Origin: Winogradskyella sp.
Lineage (GTDB): Bacteria; Bacteroidota; Bacteroidia; Flavobacteriales; Flavobacteriaceae
Assembly: GCA_030149115.1 (NCBI GenBank)
Contig: JASBSE010000005.1
Location: 1-25,540 of the forward strand
Direction of reading: 5' to 3'
Length of the DNA stretch: 25,540 nucleotides
Shown: positions 23,676-25,540 of the stretch, piece after piece
How the letters are laid out: each line of letters begins with the position of its first letter
How positions within the stretch are numbered: the first letter of the stretch is position 1
Position numbers and translations under genes: made by a program
The notes under the pieces: model-generated
The model's database searches: none
What the model was told of the DNA's origin: nothing
The model's input: only the letters and a program-made list of their open reading frames with translations

Positions 23676-25540
23676 ATGAAAAAAATTATTTATTTCTGCG
23701 CTCTCTTGCTGATATTTTGTTGGCAAGGTAATGCGCAATGTACCTCTGCAGGTTTTGGTCAGTGGCCATCAAGTCAGGTTACTGTTAATAACTCAGGTGC
23801 TGTCCAAACATATAGCACAGACATATGGACTGATGAGTCTTCGGATGTCACGGGTTATATAATCGGTGATGAGTATGAGTTTACAGTAACTCTTAATGCC
23901 GATGGAACTCCAAAATATATCACACTAGTTGATAGTGGAGGAAATGCTGTTGCAAGTGGTTTATCTCCATTAACTTTTGTAGCAACAGATACTGACCTTG
24001 ATATTTATCGCCATGATGATGATGGATCTGGAGGATGTTTGGGTGTTGATTCAAGTCATACAGGGACTATACAAAACTTAGGTGTTGTTCCAGATCCAGC
24101 ACCAGATAATGATGACTGTGCCAATGCAACAGTAATAGCTTGTGGAGATACAGTAATGGGCTCAACAGCCAATGCTACGAATTCAGGCAACAACTCAGCA
24201 CCTGATGTGTACTACTCTTTAGCAGGTACAGCAGCAGGTGAGGAAATAACAGCCAGCTTATGTGGATCATCTTTTGACACGTTGATACGAGTTTTTGATG
24301 CTTGTGGAGGCACCCAATTGTTCTCTAATGACGATTCATGTGGTTTACAATCAGAAGTAACCTTTACATCAGATGGATCAACAACATATATTATAATGGT
24401 AGAAGGTTTTGGTTCTAGCTCAGGAGACTATACATTAGCAGTTACTTGTGTGCCACCACCAGAGTGTACTCCACCAACAATTGATAGTGTTTCTGTAGCA
24501 GAGACTTGTAATGAAGTAGACGGAACGGGAACTTTCAACGTAGAAGTTGTGATATCGGATGCAGGAGATGCAGGGACAGTAATCAGTGACGGTACAAATA
24601 CATATCCGGTAGTTGCAGGAACTGTAGTAGCAGGACCATACAACAGTGGTGATACCGTTACATTAACTGTAGATACTGTAGATGATGCTTGTGATGCGAG
24701 TTTAGGTGACTTTACGTTTACTTGTCCTCAACCAGCACCAGACAATGATTTATGTGCAGATGCAACAATGGTTGCATGTGGAGATACTGTAATGGGAGAC
24801 ACTACTGCAGCAACTTCAGATTCAGATCAAATATATTGTGGAACTACAGCGCCAAATACAACAAACGGAGGAGTATGGTATTCATTTATGGGTGATGGAG
24901 GCGAAGCAACCTTCGATCTTTCAGGATCTTCGTTTGATACAAAGATTTTTGTATACACAGGAGTTTGTGGTGATCTAACCTGTTTAGATGGTAATGATGA
25001 TGGAGGTGATGGTACTACATCTTCAATTACGGTAGCTACTGCGGCAGGAACAACATATTATGTGTATATAAGTGGTTATAGCGGTAATAGAGGAGCTTAT
25101 ACAATGAATGTTTCATGTGTTGCTCCACCAGAGTGTGTGTCTCCAACTATAGATGATATTTATGTAGCAGAGACTTGTAATGAAGAAGACGGTACGGGAA
25201 CCTTCAATGTGGAAGTTGTGGTATCGGATGCAGGAGATGCAGGAACAGTAATCAGTGATGGCACAAATACATATCCAGTAGTTGCAGGAACTGTAGTAGC
25301 AGGACCATACAATAGTGGTGATATTGTTACATTAACTTTAGACGCTACTGATGATGCTTGTGATGCAAGTTTAGGTGACTTTACGTTTACTTGTCCGCAA
25401 CCAGCACCAGATAACGATGATTGTGCAGGAGCACTTCCTTTAGAATGTGGTGTAACAATTACTGGTAGTACAGAAGGAGCAACAGCATCAGGATTAGATG
25501 CAGAGTGTAGCGGATTTACATCTTCAGATGCATTCGACTT
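23676..25540 (+). CDS. Large repetitive secreted protein, N-terminal part (runs off the window)
   Basis: An open frame of 621 codons from ATG at 23676 to the window edge with no stop. The signal peptide is at about 1-21 (MKKIIYFCALLLIFCW, cleavage near GNAQ). An N-terminal beta domain (22-139) is followed by alternating modules. Module A (144-258, 356-481 and a third from 579) opens with D-N-D-x-C, continues with CGDTV and SSFDT, and ends in Val-x-Cys; it resembles pre-peptidase C-terminal-like domains of secreted Bacteroidota proteins. Module B (about 264-355 and 487-578) is a beta domain with VAETCNE, GTFNVEVV and LGDFTFTCPQPAP. The repeat period is 223 residues. The many cysteines and Asp/Gly/Thr-rich strands fit an extracellular adhesin or enzyme. 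A T9SS sorting domain would be expected at the unseen C-terminus; this is inference. No catalytic domain is visible so far. Confidence 0.88.
   Translation, partial: MKKIIYFCALLLIFCWQGNAQCTSAGFGQWPSSQVTVNNSGAVQTYSTDIWTDESSDVTGYIIGDEYEFTVTLNADGTPKYITLVDSGGNAVASGLSPLTFVATDTDLDIYRHDDDGSGGCLGVDSSHTGTIQNLGVVPDPAPDNDDCANATVIACGDTVMGSTANATNSGNNSAPDVYYSLAGTAAGEEITASLCGSSFDTLIRVFDACGGTQLFSNDDSCGLQSEVTFTSDGSTTYIIMVEGFGSSSGDYTLAVTCVPPPECTPPTIDSVSVAETCNEVDGTGTFNVEVVISDAGDAGTVISDGTNTYPVVAGTVVAGPYNSGDTVTLTVDTVDDACDASLGDFTFTCPQPAPDNDLCADATMVACGDTVMGDTTAATSDSDQIYCGTTAPNTTNGGVWYSFMGDGGEATFDLSGSSFDTKIFVYTGVCGDLTCLDGNDDGGDGTTSSITVATAAGTTYYVYISGYSGNRGAYTMNVSCVAPPECVSPTIDDIYVAETCNEEDGTGTFNVEVVVSDAGDAGTVISDGTNTYPVVAGTVVAGPYNSGDIVTLTLDATDDACDASLGDFTFTCPQPAPDNDDCAGALPLECGVTITGSTEGATASGLDAECSGFTSSDAFD
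24495..24749 (+). repeat. Coding direct repeat, module B copy 1
   Basis: 255 bases encoding residues 274-358 of the repetitive protein. By direct codon alignment it differs from copy 2 (669 bases downstream) at 23 positions, about 91% identity, most of them in third codon positions. The frame is unbroken in both copies. Confidence 0.9.
25164..25418 (+). repeat. Coding direct repeat, module B copy 2
   Basis: 255 bases encoding residues 497-581. It matches copy 1 with 23 mismatches, only six of which change the residue class of codon (Val/Glu, Ile/Val, Thr/Ile, Val/Leu, Thr/Ala, Val/Thr). The module A segments between the copies are much less alike. Confidence 0.9.

Noticed and set aside
24428..24643. 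Minus-strand open frame inside the repetitive protein
   Set aside because: It arises from the low-complexity Thr/Val/Gly codons of the real plus-strand gene.

Overview
The window is chromosomal DNA from a member of the Bacteroidota, most likely a marine Flavobacteriaceae. The evidence is the AT-rich base composition, promoter boxes of the TAnnTTTG type, lipoproteins with an acidic stretch after the lipobox cysteine, a type IX secretion (T9SS) type A sorting domain, a TonB-dependent receptor with an N-terminal carboxypeptidase-regulatory-like domain, and the long flavobacterial form of NusB. The genus cannot be fixed from what is visible. There is no tRNA, rRNA, CRISPR array, insertion sequence, integrase or phage gene.

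Layout. 1-2917 (minus): a cyclophilin-type lipoprotein followed by an M3 oligopeptidase lipoprotein. 2920-4407 (plus): a CoA-type Nudix hydrolase and a PlsC-like acyltransferase; the Nudix gene and the cyclophilin gene start head to head only 2 bases apart. 4474-5605 (minus): an ECF sigma factor with a TTG start and a four-helix membrane protein, a likely sigma/anti-sigma pair behind an ECF-type promoter. 5743-7014 (plus): type II NADH dehydrogenase, facing a lysoplasmalogenase-like gene (minus) across an inverted-repeat intergenic element. 8008-10978 (plus): a TonB-dependent receptor and a TonB protein, closed by a strong bidirectional terminator. 11052-12127 (minus): a GNAT acetyltransferase coupled to a thioredoxin-like protein, divergent from a CsaA-type tRNA-binding protein. 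12616-17784 (minus): an ABC exporter and a PUR-domain protein, a terminator, then an M14 metallopeptidase and a 110-residue orphan. 17918-21006 (plus): Leu/Glu/Phe/Val dehydrogenase, NusB, a DUF1573 lipoprotein and YajC. 21073-21672 (minus): a YdeI/DUF1801 protein. From 22105 to the right edge the window becomes accessory, with two long AT-rich spacers, a short T9SS-sorted protein, and the first 621 codons of a large repetitive secreted protein that runs off the window.

Most of the window is ordinary flavobacterial housekeeping and envelope biology: periplasmic or surface proteolysis and folding, lipid metabolism, respiration, TonB-dependent uptake and Sec translocation. I found no convincing new multi-gene system. 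The points most worth a second look are the internally homogenised repeat protein at the right edge, the stand-alone T9SS C-terminal module, the ECF pair with its visible promoter, the overlap of a terminator hairpin with a nusB promoter box, and the inverted intergenic repeat at 7038-7156.
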